DNA of 64,000 nt. It comes from Rhodocyclaceae bacterium. GTDB taxonomy: Bacteria; Pseudomonadota; Gammaproteobacteria; Burkholderiales; Rhodocyclaceae. The DNA lies in NCBI GenBank assembly GCA_016791105.1, contig JAEUNM010000006.1, positions 29,830-93,829 of the forward strand. The letters are read 5' to 3'. The position numbers and the translations under genes are program-made. The notes under the pieces are model-generated. The model had not been told where the DNA came from. It worked only from the letters and a program-made list of their open reading frames with translations, and did no database searches. Positions 10,050 through 20,171 of the stretch are shown piece by piece. Positions within the stretch are counted from its first letter, which is position 1, and each line of letters starts with the position of its first letter.

Positions 10050-10286
10050 TTATACCTTCTCGCCGCGCGCGCGCATTTCGGCCAGCACCACTTCGAGGCC
10101 TTTCTTGTCTATCGTGCGCAGGCCTCGCGTGGATACGCGCAGGCTTACGAAGCGCTTCTCGGACTCGAGCCAGAAGCGGCGCTGCTGCAAATTCGGTAGA
10201 AAACGGCGCTTGGTCTTGTTGTTCGCGTGGGAAACGTTGTTCCCGACCATGGGCGCTTTTCCAGTTACTTGGCAAACGCGGGACAT
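10050..10286 (-). CDS. rpmB: 50S ribosomal protein L28
   Basis: 78 aa, the same length as E. coli L28, starting [20 protein letters not shown]. An ATG seven codons further upstream lies in the same frame, but L28 always begins at MSRVCQ and that start has GAGGGAG in front. It encodes a structural protein of the large ribosomal subunit and is the first gene of the rpmB-rpmG operon. Confidence 0.97.
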   Translation of the reverse strand: MSRVCQVTGKAPMVGNNVSHANNKTKRRFLPNLQQRRFWLESEKRFVSLRVSTRGLRTIDKKGLEVVLAEMRARGEKV

Positions 10287-10317
10287 CGCGTGCTCCCTCG
10301 GATTCAAAAAGTCGTAG

Positions 10318-10347
10318 ATTATAGCCGGTAAATTGCGTGCTGTTCAA
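10318..10347 (-). promoter_or_regulatory. Sigma-70-type promoter of rpmB-rpmG
   Basis: A perfect -10 box TATAAT (plus-strand 10318-10323) is preceded by a 17-nt spacer and TGAACA (10341-10346), or TTGAAC with 18 nt. This puts the transcription start about 25 nt upstream of the rpmB ATG. It sits in the 81-bp gap after radC, so rpmBG does not depend on radC transcription. Confidence 0.7.
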
Positions 10348-10367
10348 ACATTTACGCGCGCGTGGCA

Positions 10368-11048
10368 TTACAACAGGCCGCGTTCGGAAAATGACAGCGG
10401 CTGGGCCATGCCGGCCACGATGAAATGATCGAGTACACGCACGTCGATCAGCGCCAGGGCTTGTTTGAGCGTCTGCGTCAGGCACTCGTCGGCGCGGCTG
10501 GGTTCGGCCGTGCCGCTCGGGTGGTTGTGCGCGAATATGACGCCCGAAGCATTACGCGCCAGCGCCAGCTTCACCACTTCGCGCGGGTACACGCTGGTCT
10601 GCGTGAGGGTGCCGCGGAACAGTTCGGACGCTTCGATGAGGCGGTTTTGCGCGTCCAGCAGCAGCACCATGAAAACTTCGTGGCCGAGATGGGCAAGTTT
10701 CAGGCGCAGCCAGTCGCGCACGGCGGCCGGCGAACCGAGCATATCGCGCTCGGCCATGGTTTGCAGCAGCGCCCGGCGCGAAATTTCCAGGCTGGCTTTG
10801 AGCTGCGCCGCCTTGGCCGGACCCAGCCCGGTTTGGGACGATAATTCTGCAATCGGTGCTTCGATGAGCGGCAGCAGGCGGCCTCCGTAACGCTCGAGCA
10901 GATCGCGCGCGACATCCACTGCACTTTTGCCGCGCACGCCGGTACGCAGGCAAATTGCCAGCAGTTCCGCCGGCGACAGCGCCTGCGCGCCGTGCTGCAG
11001 CAGTTTTTCGCGCGGGCGTTCGGAAACCGGCCAGTCGCTGATGGTCAT
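10368..11048 (-). CDS. radC: RadC family JAMM/MPN-domain protein
   Basis: 226 aa. The N-terminal helix-hairpin-helix region (residues about 1-90, [14 protein letters not shown] and [16 protein letters not shown]) is followed by the MPN(+) domain with the JAMM zinc motif [14 protein letters not shown] near residue 175. The domain is normally a metallo-isopeptidase fold. The cellular role of RadC is unsettled, and its old link to DNA repair has not held up. I chose the ATG at 11048 (MTISDWP) with GGAG 8 nt upstream; the frame runs on upstream into the coaBC promoter region. Divergent from coaBC. Confidence 0.92.
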   Translation of the reverse strand: MTISDWPVSERPREKLLQHGAQALSPAELLAICLRTGVRGKSAVDVARDLLERYGGRLLPLIEAPIAELSSQTGLGPAKAAQLKASLEISRRALLQTMAERDMLGSPAAVRDWLRLKLAHLGHEVFMVLLLDAQNRLIEASELFRGTLTQTSVYPREVVKLALARNASGVIFAHNHPSGTAEPSRADECLTQTLKQALALIDVRVLDHFIVAGMAQPLSFSERGLL

Positions 11049-11162
11049 GAAATATTCTCCGGCATTCGGGGCAGGCCGGCCGACACGGTAAAATCGCCGT
11101 CCATCGCGCACCAAGCCGGCGCGCGAGCTTACGCTAGTGTAATTCGAGAGGTGACATTTGTC

Positions 11163-12419
11163 ATGGCGGCAGGCGAACTTTCCGGGCGGCGCATCGTACT
11201 GGGCGTGAGCGGCGGCATCGCCGCCTACAAGTCGGCGGAGCTGACACGCCTTCTGGGCAAGGCAGGGGCGGGCGTGGATGTGGTGCTGACGGAAGGCGGC
11301 GCACGCTTCGTCACGCCGGTCACCTTTCAGGCGCTGTCGGGCAACTATGTGTGGACCGACCTGTGGGATCCCAGGCGCCCGGCCAATATGGCCCACATCG
11401 ACCTCAGCCGCGCCGCCGATGCGGTATTGGTGGCGCCGGCCAGCGCGGATTTTCTGGCCAAACTGGTGCAGGGCATGGCGGACGATTTGCTCACTACGCT
11501 CTGTCTGGCGCGTCCGCGGGCTGGCATCGAGGGCGCTGAGCGTGACTGCCCGCTGTTGGTGGCGCCCGCGATGAACCGCCAGATGTGGGAAAACCCGGCC
11601 ACCCAACGCAACATCGAACAATTGCGGCGGGACGGCATAAGCGTGCTGGGTCCGGCTGCCGGCGACCAGGCCTGCGGCGAAATCGGCATGGGGCGCATGC
11701 TGGAGCCGGAAGAACTGTTGGAAGAGGTGGTGGCGTTCTTCCAGCCCAAGCTATTGGCGGGGCGGCGCGTGCTCATTACGGCCGGCCCGACCCAGGAGGC
11801 GCTCGATCCGGTGCGCGTCATCACCAACCTCAGTTCCGGCCGCATGGGCTACGCGCTGGCGCGTGCCGCGCAACAGGCCGGTGCCGACGTGACCTTGGTG
11901 AGCGGGCCGGTAGACCTCGCCGCGCCGCGTGGTGTGGCGCGTGTTGCCGTGCGTTCGGCGCTGGACATGCACGGCGCGGTCATGCAGCGCGTGCACGGCC
12001 AGGATTTTTTCATCGCCGTCGCTGCCGTGGCGGATTACCGCCCGGCCGCGGCACAAGGGCACAAAATAAAGAAAAGTTCTGCCCCGCTCAGCGTGGCGCT
12101 GGCACCCAATCCGGACATACTGGCTGCCGTGGCGGCGCTGCCGGATGCACCCTTCTGCGTCGGCTTCGCGGCGGAAAGCCGCAACCTGGACGAATACGCC
12201 GAAGGCAAGCGGCGCGCCAAACGCCTGCCCATGGTGGTGGGCAATCTGGTGCAGGATGGTCTGGGCGGCACGGACAATAGCATCGTGATTTACGACGAGG
12301 CCGGCCGCCATGCGCTGGAGCGCGCGCCCAAAGAAGAACTGGCGCGCAAAATCATTGCCCACGCGGCGGCCTGTGCCGGCGCCTGGCGCGAACGCCGCGG
12401 CGCCTTGCCGGGGGCGTGA
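11163..12419 (+). CDS. coaBC: Bifunctional phosphopantothenoylcysteine decarboxylase / phosphopantothenate-cysteine ligase
   Basis: A 418-aa coenzyme A biosynthesis enzyme (Dfp). The N-terminal flavoprotein half (CoaC, about 1-195) has [18 protein letters not shown], the substrate-binding PAMNRQMW motif and the flap with the catalytic cysteine ([10 protein letters not shown]). The C-terminal half (CoaB) has [22 protein letters not shown] and a Lys-rich KIKKSS segment. Together they turn 4'-phosphopantothenate plus cysteine into 4'-phosphopantetheine. The ATG at 11163 has a GAGAGGTG sequence upstream. dut follows 101 bp later, a common neighbour pair in proteobacteria. Confidence 0.96.
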   Translation: MAAGELSGRRIVLGVSGGIAAYKSAELTRLLGKAGAGVDVVLTEGGARFVTPVTFQALSGNYVWTDLWDPRRPANMAHIDLSRAADAVLVAPASADFLAKLVQGMADDLLTTLCLARPRAGIEGAERDCPLLVAPAMNRQMWENPATQRNIEQLRRDGISVLGPAAGDQACGEIGMGRMLEPEELLEEVVAFFQPKLLAGRRVLITAGPTQEALDPVRVITNLSSGRMGYALARAAQQAGADVTLVSGPVDLAAPRGVARVAVRSALDMHGAVMQRVHGQDFFIAVAAVADYRPAAAQGHKIKKSSAPLSVALAPNPDILAAVAALPDAPFCVGFAAESRNLDEYAEGKRRAKRLPMVVGNLVQDGLGGTDNSIVIYDEAGRHALERAPKEELARKIIAHAAACAGAWRERRGALPGA

Positions 12420-12520
12420 AGAAGGCCGCGCCCGCGGCCATTTGGCAGCCGGCGTGATGTTCAATTGGGGCCAATGGCCAATGAGGGCCCCGCCACGGTC
12501 ATTTCAGGAAGGAGCCAGCC

Positions 12521-12967
12521 ATGCATCGCATCGACGTCAAAATTCTCGATCCACGGCTGAAAGAACATCCGCCGCATTACGCCACCGAAGGTTCGGCCGG
12601 GCTCGATCTGCGCGCCTGCCTGGATCAGCCGCTGCATCTCGAACCCGGCGCCAGCGTGCTGGTACCGGCCGGGCTGGCCATCCACCTGGCCGATCCGGGC
12701 CTGGCCGCGGTGATTTTGCCGCGCTCCGGACTGGGCCACAAACATGGCATCGTGCTGGGCAATCTGGTCGGGCTGATCGATTCCGACTACCAGGGCGAAA
12801 TATTCATTTCGATGTGGAATCGCGGGCGCGATACCTATACCGTCAGCCCCATGGAGCGCGTCGCGCAACTGGTGGTGGTGCCGGTCATCAAGGTAGCGCT
12901 GAACGTGGTGGATGAATTTGAAGCCAGTTCGCGCGGTGACGGCGGCTTCGGCAGTACCGGGCGTTAG
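12521..12967 (+). CDS. dut: Deoxyuridine 5'-triphosphate nucleotidohydrolase
   Basis: 148 aa, a trimeric dUTPase that converts dUTP to dUMP and pyrophosphate, keeping uracil out of DNA and feeding thymidylate synthesis. The five family motifs can be read: [42 protein letters not shown] and the C-terminal arm [10 protein letters not shown] that closes over the nucleotide. SD AGGAGC lies in front of the ATG. The last 4 bp overlap the end of the convergent MATE gene. Confidence 0.97.
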   Translation: MHRIDVKILDPRLKEHPPHYATEGSAGLDLRACLDQPLHLEPGASVLVPAGLAIHLADPGLAAVILPRSGLGHKHGIVLGNLVGLIDSDYQGEIFISMWNRGRDTYTVSPMERVAQLVVVPVIKVALNVVDEFEASSRGDGGFGSTGR

Positions 12968-14349
12968 CCAGGCGCCGACTTGCCGGGCACTCCAGCGCTG
13001 TCCGCGGACGCCATTGGGGCGTAGGCGCGCCGGGCGACGAATTCCAGCAGAGCCAGCACCAGTAGCGCCGCGGCCAGGGTGCCCAATACGGCCATGAGCC
13101 AAAAACCGGCGGCGCCCATAGGCGCGGCGGTGCGAAAGCACAGCCACCAGCCGCCGCCCAGCGCCACTACCCAGAAGCACACCACGTGTATCAGCATGGG
13201 GATGGCGGTCACCTTGTAGCCGCGCAGCGAAAACGAAGCGACCGTGTGCGTGCCGTCTATCGCCAGAAATACCATCACATAGGGCAGCAGGGTGCGCGCC
13301 ACGCGGCGCACGTCCGGGTCCGCCGTGTAGGCCGCGACCAGCGTATCGCCCCAGGCCCACAGGGCGGTACCGAGCGCCGCGCCGCAAACGGCTGCGGTGG
13401 CTACCCCGGCGTGGGCGGTGGCGCGGGCGCGCCCTGCGTCCTGAGCGCCACAAGCCTGACCCACCAATACCAGCGTACCGGACGCCAAGGCGAGCGGCAG
13501 CATGTAACAGAGGGCGTACAGGTTCGCCACGATGCGGTGACCGGCGACCACTTCCGCGCCCAGACTGGCTACGAATAGCGCAATGAACGTAAAACTGGTG
13601 GTTTCGACGAAACTCGAAAAGCCCATCGGCAAACCCAGCCGCACCAGTTGCCACAGGCGCTGAGGCTGTGGCCGGCGCCAGTCGCGGAACAGATTCAGGC
13701 CGGACAAAAACCGGCTGTGCGTGGCATAGAGCGCGCCCGCGCCCAGGCTGGCCCAATTCAAAGTGGCGGTGGATATGCCGCAGCCCAGGGCGCCCAGCGG
13801 CTGTCCGGTCAGACTGCCGGAAACCAGACTCCAGGCCAGCGGAATATGGCCGGCGGTGGCGCCCAGGCTGATGTACATGAGCGGCCGTGGCCGCCCCAGG
13901 CCGTGATTGGTGGCGTGAAAGGCGCGGTACAGCAACACCGCCGGCAGCCCGCAGGCTAGCGCGCGCAGGTAGGCGCGGGCTTTCATTTCCACCTCGGGGC
14001 TAAGCTGCGTCAGGGCCAGCAGAGGGTCCGGCGCCAATAACAGGCTCACGCCCGGCAGCGCCAGCATGAGGGCGAGGCAGGCGCCGTGCTGGAACTCGGG
14101 CGCTACCTGGTCCAGCCTGCCGGCGCCGAAATGGTGTGCGACGGTCGGCGATACGGCTTGCGTGACCGCGGCGAGCGATATCACCACCGATATGTAGATG
14201 CCGCTACCGACCGCCACGGCGGCCAAATCCGTGGTGCCGAATCGGCCCACGATTACCGTGTCGGCCACATTCATGGCCATGGACGCGAGTTGCGCGATCA
14301 GCATGGGCCATGCCAATCCTGCGATGCGCAAACTGATGGCGGTGCGCAC
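12964..14349 (-). CDS. MATE family multidrug/cation exporter
   Basis: 461 aa with about 12 hydrophobic helices in two homologous halves, typical of NorM/MATE exporters. These couple Na+ or H+ entry to export of cationic drugs or metabolites across the inner membrane. The first half begins [30 protein letters not shown], with the conserved pattern of the first MATE helix, and the repeat near residue 235 carries [14 protein letters not shown]. The start codon is GTG with no convincing SD, so the N-terminus is uncertain by a few residues. Its substrate cannot be told. It ends in a 4-bp convergent overlap with dut. Confidence 0.88.
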   Translation of the reverse strand: MRTAISLRIAGLAWPMLIAQLASMAMNVADTVIVGRFGTTDLAAVAVGSGIYISVVISLAAVTQAVSPTVAHHFGAGRLDQVAPEFQHGACLALMLALPGVSLLLAPDPLLALTQLSPEVEMKARAYLRALACGLPAVLLYRAFHATNHGLGRPRPLMYISLGATAGHIPLAWSLVSGSLTGQPLGALGCGISTATLNWASLGAGALYATHSRFLSGLNLFRDWRRPQPQRLWQLVRLGLPMGFSSFVETTSFTFIALFVASLGAEVVAGHRIVANLYALCYMLPLALASGTLVLVGQACGAQDAGRARATAHAGVATAAVCGAALGTALWAWGDTLVAAYTADPDVRRVARTLLPYVMVFLAIDGTHTVASFSLRGYKVTAIPMLIHVVCFWVVALGGGWWLCFRTAAPMGAAGFWLMAVLGTLAAALLVLALLEFVARRAYAPMASADSAGVPGKSAPG

Positions 14350-14652
14350 GCTGGTTCAGACCGCGGCGGAGGTGTGCCGGTGCTGCAGTGGTGCTCCGCA
14401 CCGGTAGCTGGCGACGCGACAGGACAGGGACAAGGCGGCAGGTTGGCGCCGGCTGGCCGCGGACGGCCGCTGCCGCGCGCGACTGCCCGCGGGCTGAATG
14501 GAAGTCGGCATGGAACTGCCTATTTTAGGCGTCGATGCGCACTGCCGGCCACCCGACGGATGCGCGAATCACGGCAACTGCAGTTCCCTGCAAGCAGGGG
14601 CGGAGCGTTCTGGCCTGCAAGAAGCAGATGGCAGCGGCCTGGCGGCGGGTAA
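14350..14652. other. Intergenic region, nothing recognised
   Basis: About 300 GC-rich bases between the MATE gene and the response regulator, both transcribed leftwards. The MATE promoter should be here. The open frames crossing it look like chance GC-rich frames. No repeat or terminator with a T run is seen. Confidence 0.4.
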
Positions 14653-15105
14653 TCAATCCTCGCCGTTGCCTTCTATGGGTTCGTTGAGCGACAGCCAATA
14701 CACCGCCATTTGCCCGACGGCGCGCAAAAATCGCTCGAAATCCACCGGCTTGCGTATGTAGCTATTGGCTCCCAGCGTGTAGGCCATGTGCAAATCCTGC
14801 GCCTCGCGCGAAGTGGTCAGCACGACCACGGGCAAAAGCCGCGTGCGCGGATCGCTACGTATGCGCCGCAGCACTTCCAGCCCGTCCAGACCGGGCAATT
14901 TCAGGTCCAGCAAAATCACGGCGGGCATGACGCTCATGTCGCGGCCGGCGAAAGGTCCGGTGCCGAACAGAAATTCCAGCGCTTCGAGACCGTCGCGCGC
15001 CACGATGACCGGGTTGGTGATACGGTTCTTGAAAATCGCGCGCAAGGTCAACGCCTCGTCGTCCGGATTGTCTTCCACGAGCAATATAGGGCGTTTGGTT
15101 ACCAT
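14653..15105 (-). CDS. Single-domain response regulator, Rcp1-like
   Basis: 150 aa made up of one receiver domain with no output domain. It has the acidic pocket (E11-D12), the phospho-acceptor D67 in VILLDLKLPGLDG, a Thr in VVLTTS and the conserved Lys in SYIRKP. The slightly long form, with DNPDDEALT at the start and an LP.LDGLEVL core, is typical of receivers paired with phytochrome-like or hybrid histidine kinases (Rcp1/CheY-like). No kinase is adjacent, so the partner is elsewhere. The ATG has AGGAGA upstream. Confidence 0.88.
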   Translation of the reverse strand: MVTKRPILLVEDNPDDEALTLRAIFKNRITNPVIVARDGLEALEFLFGTGPFAGRDMSVMPAVILLDLKLPGLDGLEVLRRIRSDPRTRLLPVVVLTTSREAQDLHMAYTLGANSYIRKPVDFERFLRAVGQMAVYWLSLNEPIEGNGED

Positions 15106-15934
15106 CGAGTTCTCCTGAATTGAAAATTCATCGGGCGCGTATCGGTGCCGGGCGCGTATTCACACTACCCATGGCGTCTGCTGAGCGTCCGCCAGCGCCA
15201 GCGCGCGCTTGCGGCGTTGCGGCATGCTTGTTGATTTTCCCGGGCATGCGCGCGGTCTACATGTCGCCCTGGGCTGAACGGGCAGCTCCGGGCCGTAAGA
15301 TTCTAATGAATAATAAACGCATGTGTACCAAACCTCCAACTGCATTGGCGCGCGTAGCGCTGTCCTGGCGCCGTCATGCCAAGAATCGTATGAATACTGT
15401 CGCGCCTCTGTGCGGGCGATCGAGTTGTCAAGCTCCAGGCTGCGCAACGTCGTAAAGTAATGGCATATCGCTACGGAATTCTATTAACGCCGCAAAATAT
15501 TAATGCGGAACAATAAAACGTAATGTTTTCAAGGTGTGGGAAGCATACATCTACTCATCCTTGAAGCTAATACAGGCCTGTTCCAAGAAAATTATTTGAA
15601 GCGCATAGTGGAGGATAGAAGTTATGCATAGAAATTACCAGATTCAGGCAGTTTTTCTGCAATAAATTCACAACTTCAAGAAGGTAACCGGCAAATTTTG
15701 GCTGGATCGTGAAATGCTTTGCGCATGGTCCCGCGGCTATGCCAATGCCCTCGTGCGGGTCGATGTAGCGGAACCGGATGACGCCCGCTGAAATTTTCCG
15801 AAATGCGCCGCGATGCGCCTCTCCATCACGCTGTAGGGCCACAACAACGGCGCGCGGCGGCAGATCGGGTGGCGCGGCTGGCATGCGTAGCCGCTACTGC
15901 CATGGCGCTTGCAAAGACGCAGGAATTGCCCTGC
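15106..15934. other. Long intergenic region with an AT-rich core
   Basis: 829 bp between the response regulator and the end of prmB. Bases about 15460-15720 are clearly more AT-rich than the surroundings. A minus-strand frame (15567-15884, 105 codons) runs through part of it without family resemblance. I see no RNA gene or insertion sequence. It may hold a decayed gene. Confidence 0.4.
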
Positions 15935-16849
15935 TCAGGGCAATTGGCTCTGCTCGAGCACGAAAACGCTGCCGCTACTCGACTCGGTATCCAGCCAGAG
16001 CAGGGGCAGATCGGGCAGGGCGGTTTCGGCCTGCGCGCGGTTATGGCCTACTTCCACCACCAGTATGCCGCCCGGCTCGAGGTGGCGCGCTGCGTCGCAG
16101 ACGATGCGGCGTACCAAATCCATGCCGTCCTCGCCCGCGGCGAGCGCCATTGCGGGCTCGTGGCGATATTCCTGCGGCAATTCGGACATCGCTTGCAAGG
16201 TTACGTAGGGCGGGTTGGAAATGATCAAGTCGTAGCGGCGGCCGCCCAGCGCTGCGAACAGGTCGCCCGTTTGCGTATGCACGCGATCGGCCAGGCCGTA
16301 GTCGGCGATATTCTGCTGCGCCACTTCCAGCGCCGCGGCGGATAGATCGATCGCGTCCACGTCGGCGTCCGGAAATGCGTGCGCCAGCAATATGGCAAGG
16401 CAGCCCGATCCGGTGCAAAGATCCAGCGCGCGGTGGATGCGGGCGGGGTCGTCGATCCAGGGCGCGAACTGGTCGCGCAGTAATTCGGCGATATAGGAGC
16501 GCGGCACGATCACCCGCTCGTCCACGCGAAAGCGGAATTCTCCCAGCCAGGCTTCACCCGTGATGTAGGCGGCCGGCCGGCGTTGCTCCACGCGCTGGTG
16601 CAGCACCGCGGCAAGCGCTTCGCGTTCGCTGCGCAACAGGCGCGCCGGCAGGAAAGGTTCCAGGCGGTCCAGCGGCAGGTGCAGGGTGTGCAGCAGCAGG
16701 TAGACCGATTCGTCCCAGGCGTTATCGCTGCCGTGGCCGAAAAACAAGCCGGCCGCGTTGCTGCGGCTGACGAAATAGCGCAGCCAGTCCTGCACCGTGC
16801 AAAGCTCGTCCACGGCCGCCAGGGCTGTCATGTCGGGCTGCGAACTCAT
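15935..16849 (-). CDS. prmB: Ribosomal protein L3 N5-glutamine methyltransferase
   Basis: 304 aa. The N-terminal helical domain is followed by a class I SAM-dependent methyltransferase fold ([16 protein letters not shown]) with the catalytic NPPY motif (LIISNPPYV) that binds the glutamine side chain. The order dapE-prmB and the N-terminal [16 protein letters not shown] match PrmB, which methylates the GGQ-like glutamine of ribosomal protein L3, rather than the release-factor enzyme PrmC. The ATG at 16849 overlaps the dapE stop codon (ATGA), so it is translationally coupled. Last gene of the dap cluster. Confidence 0.93.
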   Translation of the reverse strand: MSSQPDMTALAAVDELCTVQDWLRYFVSRSNAAGLFFGHGSDNAWDESVYLLLHTLHLPLDRLEPFLPARLLRSEREALAAVLHQRVEQRRPAAYITGEAWLGEFRFRVDERVIVPRSYIAELLRDQFAPWIDDPARIHRALDLCTGSGCLAILLAHAFPDADVDAIDLSAAALEVAQQNIADYGLADRVHTQTGDLFAALGGRRYDLIISNPPYVTLQAMSELPQEYRHEPAMALAAGEDGMDLVRRIVCDAARHLEPGGILVVEVGHNRAQAETALPDLPLLWLDTESSSGSVFVLEQSQLP

Positions 16850-18006
16850 GGCTGCGGCGCACCCAACAACTGGCGCAGCGCGGATTCGTATATGCGGGCG
16901 AGCGGTTCCAGATCGGCCAGCCGCACGTGTTCGTCGATTTTGTGTATCGACGCATTGACCGGCCCCAATTCCACCACTTGATCGCACAGGGGCGCGATGA
17001 AGCGCCCGTCCGAGGTGCCGCCGGTGGTGGATAGTTCCGTGGTGATGCCGGTTTCGGCGAGTACGGCGGCGGCCAGCGCTTCGACCAAAGTTCCGCGCGG
17101 CGTCAGAAACGGACGTGCTGACAGGTTCCAGACGATTTCGAATTGCAGGCCGTGGGCATGGAGTATCGATTCGACCCGCGCCTGCAGGCGCTCCGGCGTG
17201 GACGCCGGGCTGTAGCGGAAGTTGAACAGTACCTCCAGCTTGCCCGGAATCACGTTGCCGGCACCGGTGCCGCCGTGGATATTGGATACCTGCCAGGTGG
17301 TCGGCGGAAAGTACTCGTCGCCGGCATCCCAGCTTTGCGCGGCAAGTTCTGCCAGGGCCGGCGCAAAAAGGTGGATGGGGTTTTTCGCCAGATGCGGATA
17401 GGCGACGTGGCCCTGCACGCCCAATATGGTGAGCCGCGCGTTCAGGGAGCCACGGCGGCCGTTCTTGATCATGTCGCCCAGGGTCGACACCGCGGTGGGC
17501 TCGCCCACCACGCAGTAATCCATGCGTTCACCACGTTCGGCGAGTGTCTGCACCACCGCCACGGTACCGTCCGCGGCGTCGCCTTCTTCGTCCGAGGTGA
17601 GCAATAGCGCGATGGAACCGGCGTGATCGGGGCAGGCCGCCACGAAACGTTCGATGGCGACCACGAACGCCGCCAGGGATGATTTCATGTCCGCCGCGCC
17701 GCGCCCGTACAACAGCTCGCCGCGCAGTTCGGGCTCGAACGGATCGGATTGCCATGCTTCGCGCGGCCCCGGCGGCACCACGTCGGTATGGCCGGCGAAC
17801 ACCATCAAAGGTTTGACACTGCCGCGCCGTGCCCACAGGTTGGACACGCCATTGCGGTCGATGCGCTCGAGCACGAAGCCGAGAGGCTCCAGCCGGTCAG
17901 CGATGAGGTCCAGACAGCCGGCGTCGGCCGGCGTTACCGAGGCGCGTCGCATGAGCGCGCAGGCCAGCTGTGCAACCGGCAGTTCAGCGGGGGGATCGAA
18001 TGCCAT
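16846..18006 (-). CDS. dapE: Succinyl-diaminopimelate desuccinylase
   Basis: A 386-aa dinuclear zinc peptidase-fold enzyme that removes succinate from N-succinyl-LL-diaminopimelate, the last succinylated step of lysine and meso-DAP synthesis. Metal and catalytic motifs are seen in order: [11 protein letters not shown] (His ligand and Asp), GRGAADMK (bridging Asp), TSDEEGDA (Glu catalyst and ligand), GEPT and the C-terminal [12 protein letters not shown] (His ligand). The lid domain lies between. It begins 6 bp after pilU and overlaps prmB by 4 bp. Confidence 0.96.
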   Translation of the reverse strand: MAFDPPAELPVAQLACALMRRASVTPADAGCLDLIADRLEPLGFVLERIDRNGVSNLWARRGSVKPLMVFAGHTDVVPPGPREAWQSDPFEPELRGELLYGRGAADMKSSLAAFVVAIERFVAACPDHAGSIALLLTSDEEGDAADGTVAVVQTLAERGERMDYCVVGEPTAVSTLGDMIKNGRRGSLNARLTILGVQGHVAYPHLAKNPIHLFAPALAELAAQSWDAGDEYFPPTTWQVSNIHGGTGAGNVIPGKLEVLFNFRYSPASTPERLQARVESILHAHGLQFEIVWNLSARPFLTPRGTLVEALAAAVLAETGITTELSTTGGTSDGRFIAPLCDQVVELGPVNASIHKIDEHVRLADLEPLARIYESALRQLLGAPQP

Positions 18007-18012
18007 GCGCGC

Positions 18013-19203
18013 TTAACTGCCGTCCAGATTGAGCGTGAATTCGGTAAACGAGGCACCGGTGCCCGGCACGGTCTTTTCGAATTCGTTGCGCGCCGCCGTG
18101 GGTGCCGGCTCGGAACGCTGGGCGCCTATGGTTTCGGTGGGGCCGAATTGGGAATTGTTGATGAGCCAGGACAGATTGGTCGGCGAATCGGAATTGGCCA
18201 GTGCTTCTTCCAGCGTGATGAAGCCTTCGCGATAGAGGCGGAACAAATCCTGCTCGAAGGTTTGCGAGCCCGGCGCCAGGCTTTGTTCCATGGCTTCCTT
18301 GATGGCGTTGATGTCGCCGCGCTGCACCAGTTCGCTCACGTGACGCGTGTTCAGCAGCACTTCCACGGCCGGTATGCGCTTGCCATTGGGCTTCTTGACC
18401 AGGCGTTGCGACACGATGCAGCGCAGTGTCACCGCCAGATCGAGGAACAGCAGGCCGCGGCTGTCGTGCGGGAAAAAATTGATGATGCGGTTCATCGTGT
18501 GGTAGGCGTTGTTCGAGTGCAGCGTGGCCATGCACAGGTGGCCGGTTTGCGCATAGGACAGCGCCGCCTGCATGGTTTCGCGGTCACGAATTTCGCCGAT
18601 CAGGATGCAGTCGGGCGCCTGCCGCATGGCGTTTTTGAGGGCGGCGTCCCAATCCATCGTGTCAATGCCGATTTCGCGCTGATTGACGATGGATTTTTTG
18701 TGGCGGTACAGGTATTCGATCGGGTCTTCGACCGTCAATATATGGCCCGCGCGATTGGAATTGCGGTGATCGATCATGGACGCGATGGTGGTCGACTTGC
18801 CCGAGCCGGTGGCGCCCACCACCAGGATGAGGCCGCGCTTTTCCATGATCATGTCGGCCAGCACGGGCGGCAGCCCGAGCTGTTCCAGCGGCGGGATTTC
18901 GTGCGAAATGTAGCGCACCACGATGCTGATGCTGCCGCGCTGGTAAAACATGTTCACGCGGAAATTGCCGACGTCGCGCCGCCCGAAAGACAGGTTCATT
19001 TCGCGCGTTTCCTCGAAACGCTTCACCTGTTCCGGGTTGAGAAACTCGTAGGCCATGCGGCGCACGGTTTCCGGATCCATGACTTTCTGATTGATCGGAA
19101 TCGTGCTGCCCTGAATCTTGATATTGATCGGGGCGCCAGCCGAAATGAAAATGTCGGAGGCCTGTTTCTCCGCCATTACCTGAAACAATTTGTCTAGGAT
19201 CAT
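18013..19203 (-). CDS. pilU: Type IV pilus retraction ATPase, PilU type
   Basis: A 396-aa hexameric secretion ATPase of the PilT/PilU group. The N-terminal PAS-like domain is followed by the RecA fold with Walker A GATGSGKST, an Asp box, Walker B ILIGEIRDRET and a His box (HLCMATLHSNNA). The sequence MNRIINFFPHDSR and the long C-terminal tail favour PilU, the accessory retraction motor, over PilT. It probably assists PilT in twitching and pilus retraction at the cytoplasmic face. It sits inside the lysine pathway cluster (dapD 131 bp upstream, dapE 6 bp downstream). The frame extends far upstream; MILDKLFQVMAEK at 19203 is the family start. Confidence 0.9.
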   Translation of the reverse strand: MILDKLFQVMAEKQASDIFISAGAPINIKIQGSTIPINQKVMDPETVRRMAYEFLNPEQVKRFEETREMNLSFGRRDVGNFRVNMFYQRGSISIVVRYISHEIPPLEQLGLPPVLADMIMEKRGLILVVGATGSGKSTTIASMIDHRNSNRAGHILTVEDPIEYLYRHKKSIVNQREIGIDTMDWDAALKNAMRQAPDCILIGEIRDRETMQAALSYAQTGHLCMATLHSNNAYHTMNRIINFFPHDSRGLLFLDLAVTLRCIVSQRLVKKPNGKRIPAVEVLLNTRHVSELVQRGDINAIKEAMEQSLAPGSQTFEQDLFRLYREGFITLEEALANSDSPTNLSWLINNSQFGPTETIGAQRSEPAPTAARNEFEKTVPGTGASFTEFTLNLDGS

Positions 19204-19334
19204 TATTGCCGCCTTCGACCGTGCAGAACTGGTGAGCCTACTCGCGCGGGCGGGTGCTGCCCACCCGCGCATGCTTTGCTTGGTTTTCCGGTACTTTTTT
19301 CTGTCACCCGCCCCTTGCTGCGCCGAGCCGCCTG

Positions 19335-20156
19335 CTAATCGCCGCGCAACAAGTCGTTGATGCCGGTTTTGGCGCGCGTTTGCGCGTCCACCTTTTTCAC
19401 GATGACCGCACAATACAGGCTGTACTTGCCATCTGCCGCGGGCAGATTTCCGCTTACCACGACTGATCCGGGCGGAATGCGGCCGTACAGAACTTCACCC
19501 GTGGTGCGGTCGTAAATGCGCGTGCTCTGGCCGATATAGACGCCCATCGAAATGACCGAATTTTCGCCCACGATGACGCCTTCGACGACTTCCGAGCGGG
19601 CGCCGATGAAGCAATTGTCCTCGATGATGGTCGGATTGGCCTGCAGCGGCTCCAGCACTCCGCCTATGCCCACGCCGCCGGACAAATGAACGTTTTTGCC
19701 GATCTGCGCACAGGAGCCCACCGTGGCCCAGGTGTCGACCATCGTGCCTTCATCTACGTAAGCGCCGATATTGACGTAGGACGGCATGAGCACCACGTTG
19801 CGCCCGATGAAGGCACCGCGCCGCGCGGTGGCGGGGGGCACGACACGAAACCCGCCGGCCTGGAAGCGTGCGCTGTCGTAATCGGCGAATTTGGTCGGCA
19901 CCTTGTCGAAATAGCGCATGGGGCCGCCATCCATCACGCAGTTATCTTCGAGCCGGAACGACAGCAGCACGGCTTTCTTGATCCACTGATGGGTTACCCA
20001 GTCGCCATCCCGTTTTTCTGCGACACGCAGGCGACCCGCGTCCAGTTCCGCGAGCACGCCATTGACGGCCTCGACCAGATCTGCCGGTGCGGCGCCGGGC
20101 TTGAGGGCGGCGCGCTCTTCCCAGGCGGATTCGATCAGGCTACGGTAATTGTCCAT
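19335..20156 (-). CDS. dapD: 2,3,4,5-tetrahydropyridine-2,6-dicarboxylate N-succinyltransferase
   Basis: A 273-aa trimeric left-handed beta-helix acyltransferase. It transfers succinyl from succinyl-CoA to tetrahydrodipicolinate in the succinylase branch of lysine synthesis. Hexapeptide repeats are clear from about residue 110 to 220 ([40 protein letters not shown]). It follows dapC by 15 bp, so the two are co-transcribed. Confidence 0.97.
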   Translation of the reverse strand: MDNYRSLIESAWEERAALKPGAAPADLVEAVNGVLAELDAGRLRVAEKRDGDWVTHQWIKKAVLLSFRLEDNCVMDGGPMRYFDKVPTKFADYDSARFQAGGFRVVPPATARRGAFIGRNVVLMPSYVNIGAYVDEGTMVDTWATVGSCAQIGKNVHLSGGVGIGGVLEPLQANPTIIEDNCFIGARSEVVEGVIVGENSVISMGVYIGQSTRIYDRTTGEVLYGRIPPGSVVVSGNLPAADGKYSLYCAVIVKKVDAQTRAKTGINDLLRGD

Positions 20157-20171
20157 CGTGCAAACGCTCCT

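Noticed and set aside
17749..19197. 482-codon plus-strand frame opposite pilU and dapE
   Set aside because: It lies antisense to two well-supported genes with catalytic motifs. Its His/Gly-rich composition is that of a shadow frame.
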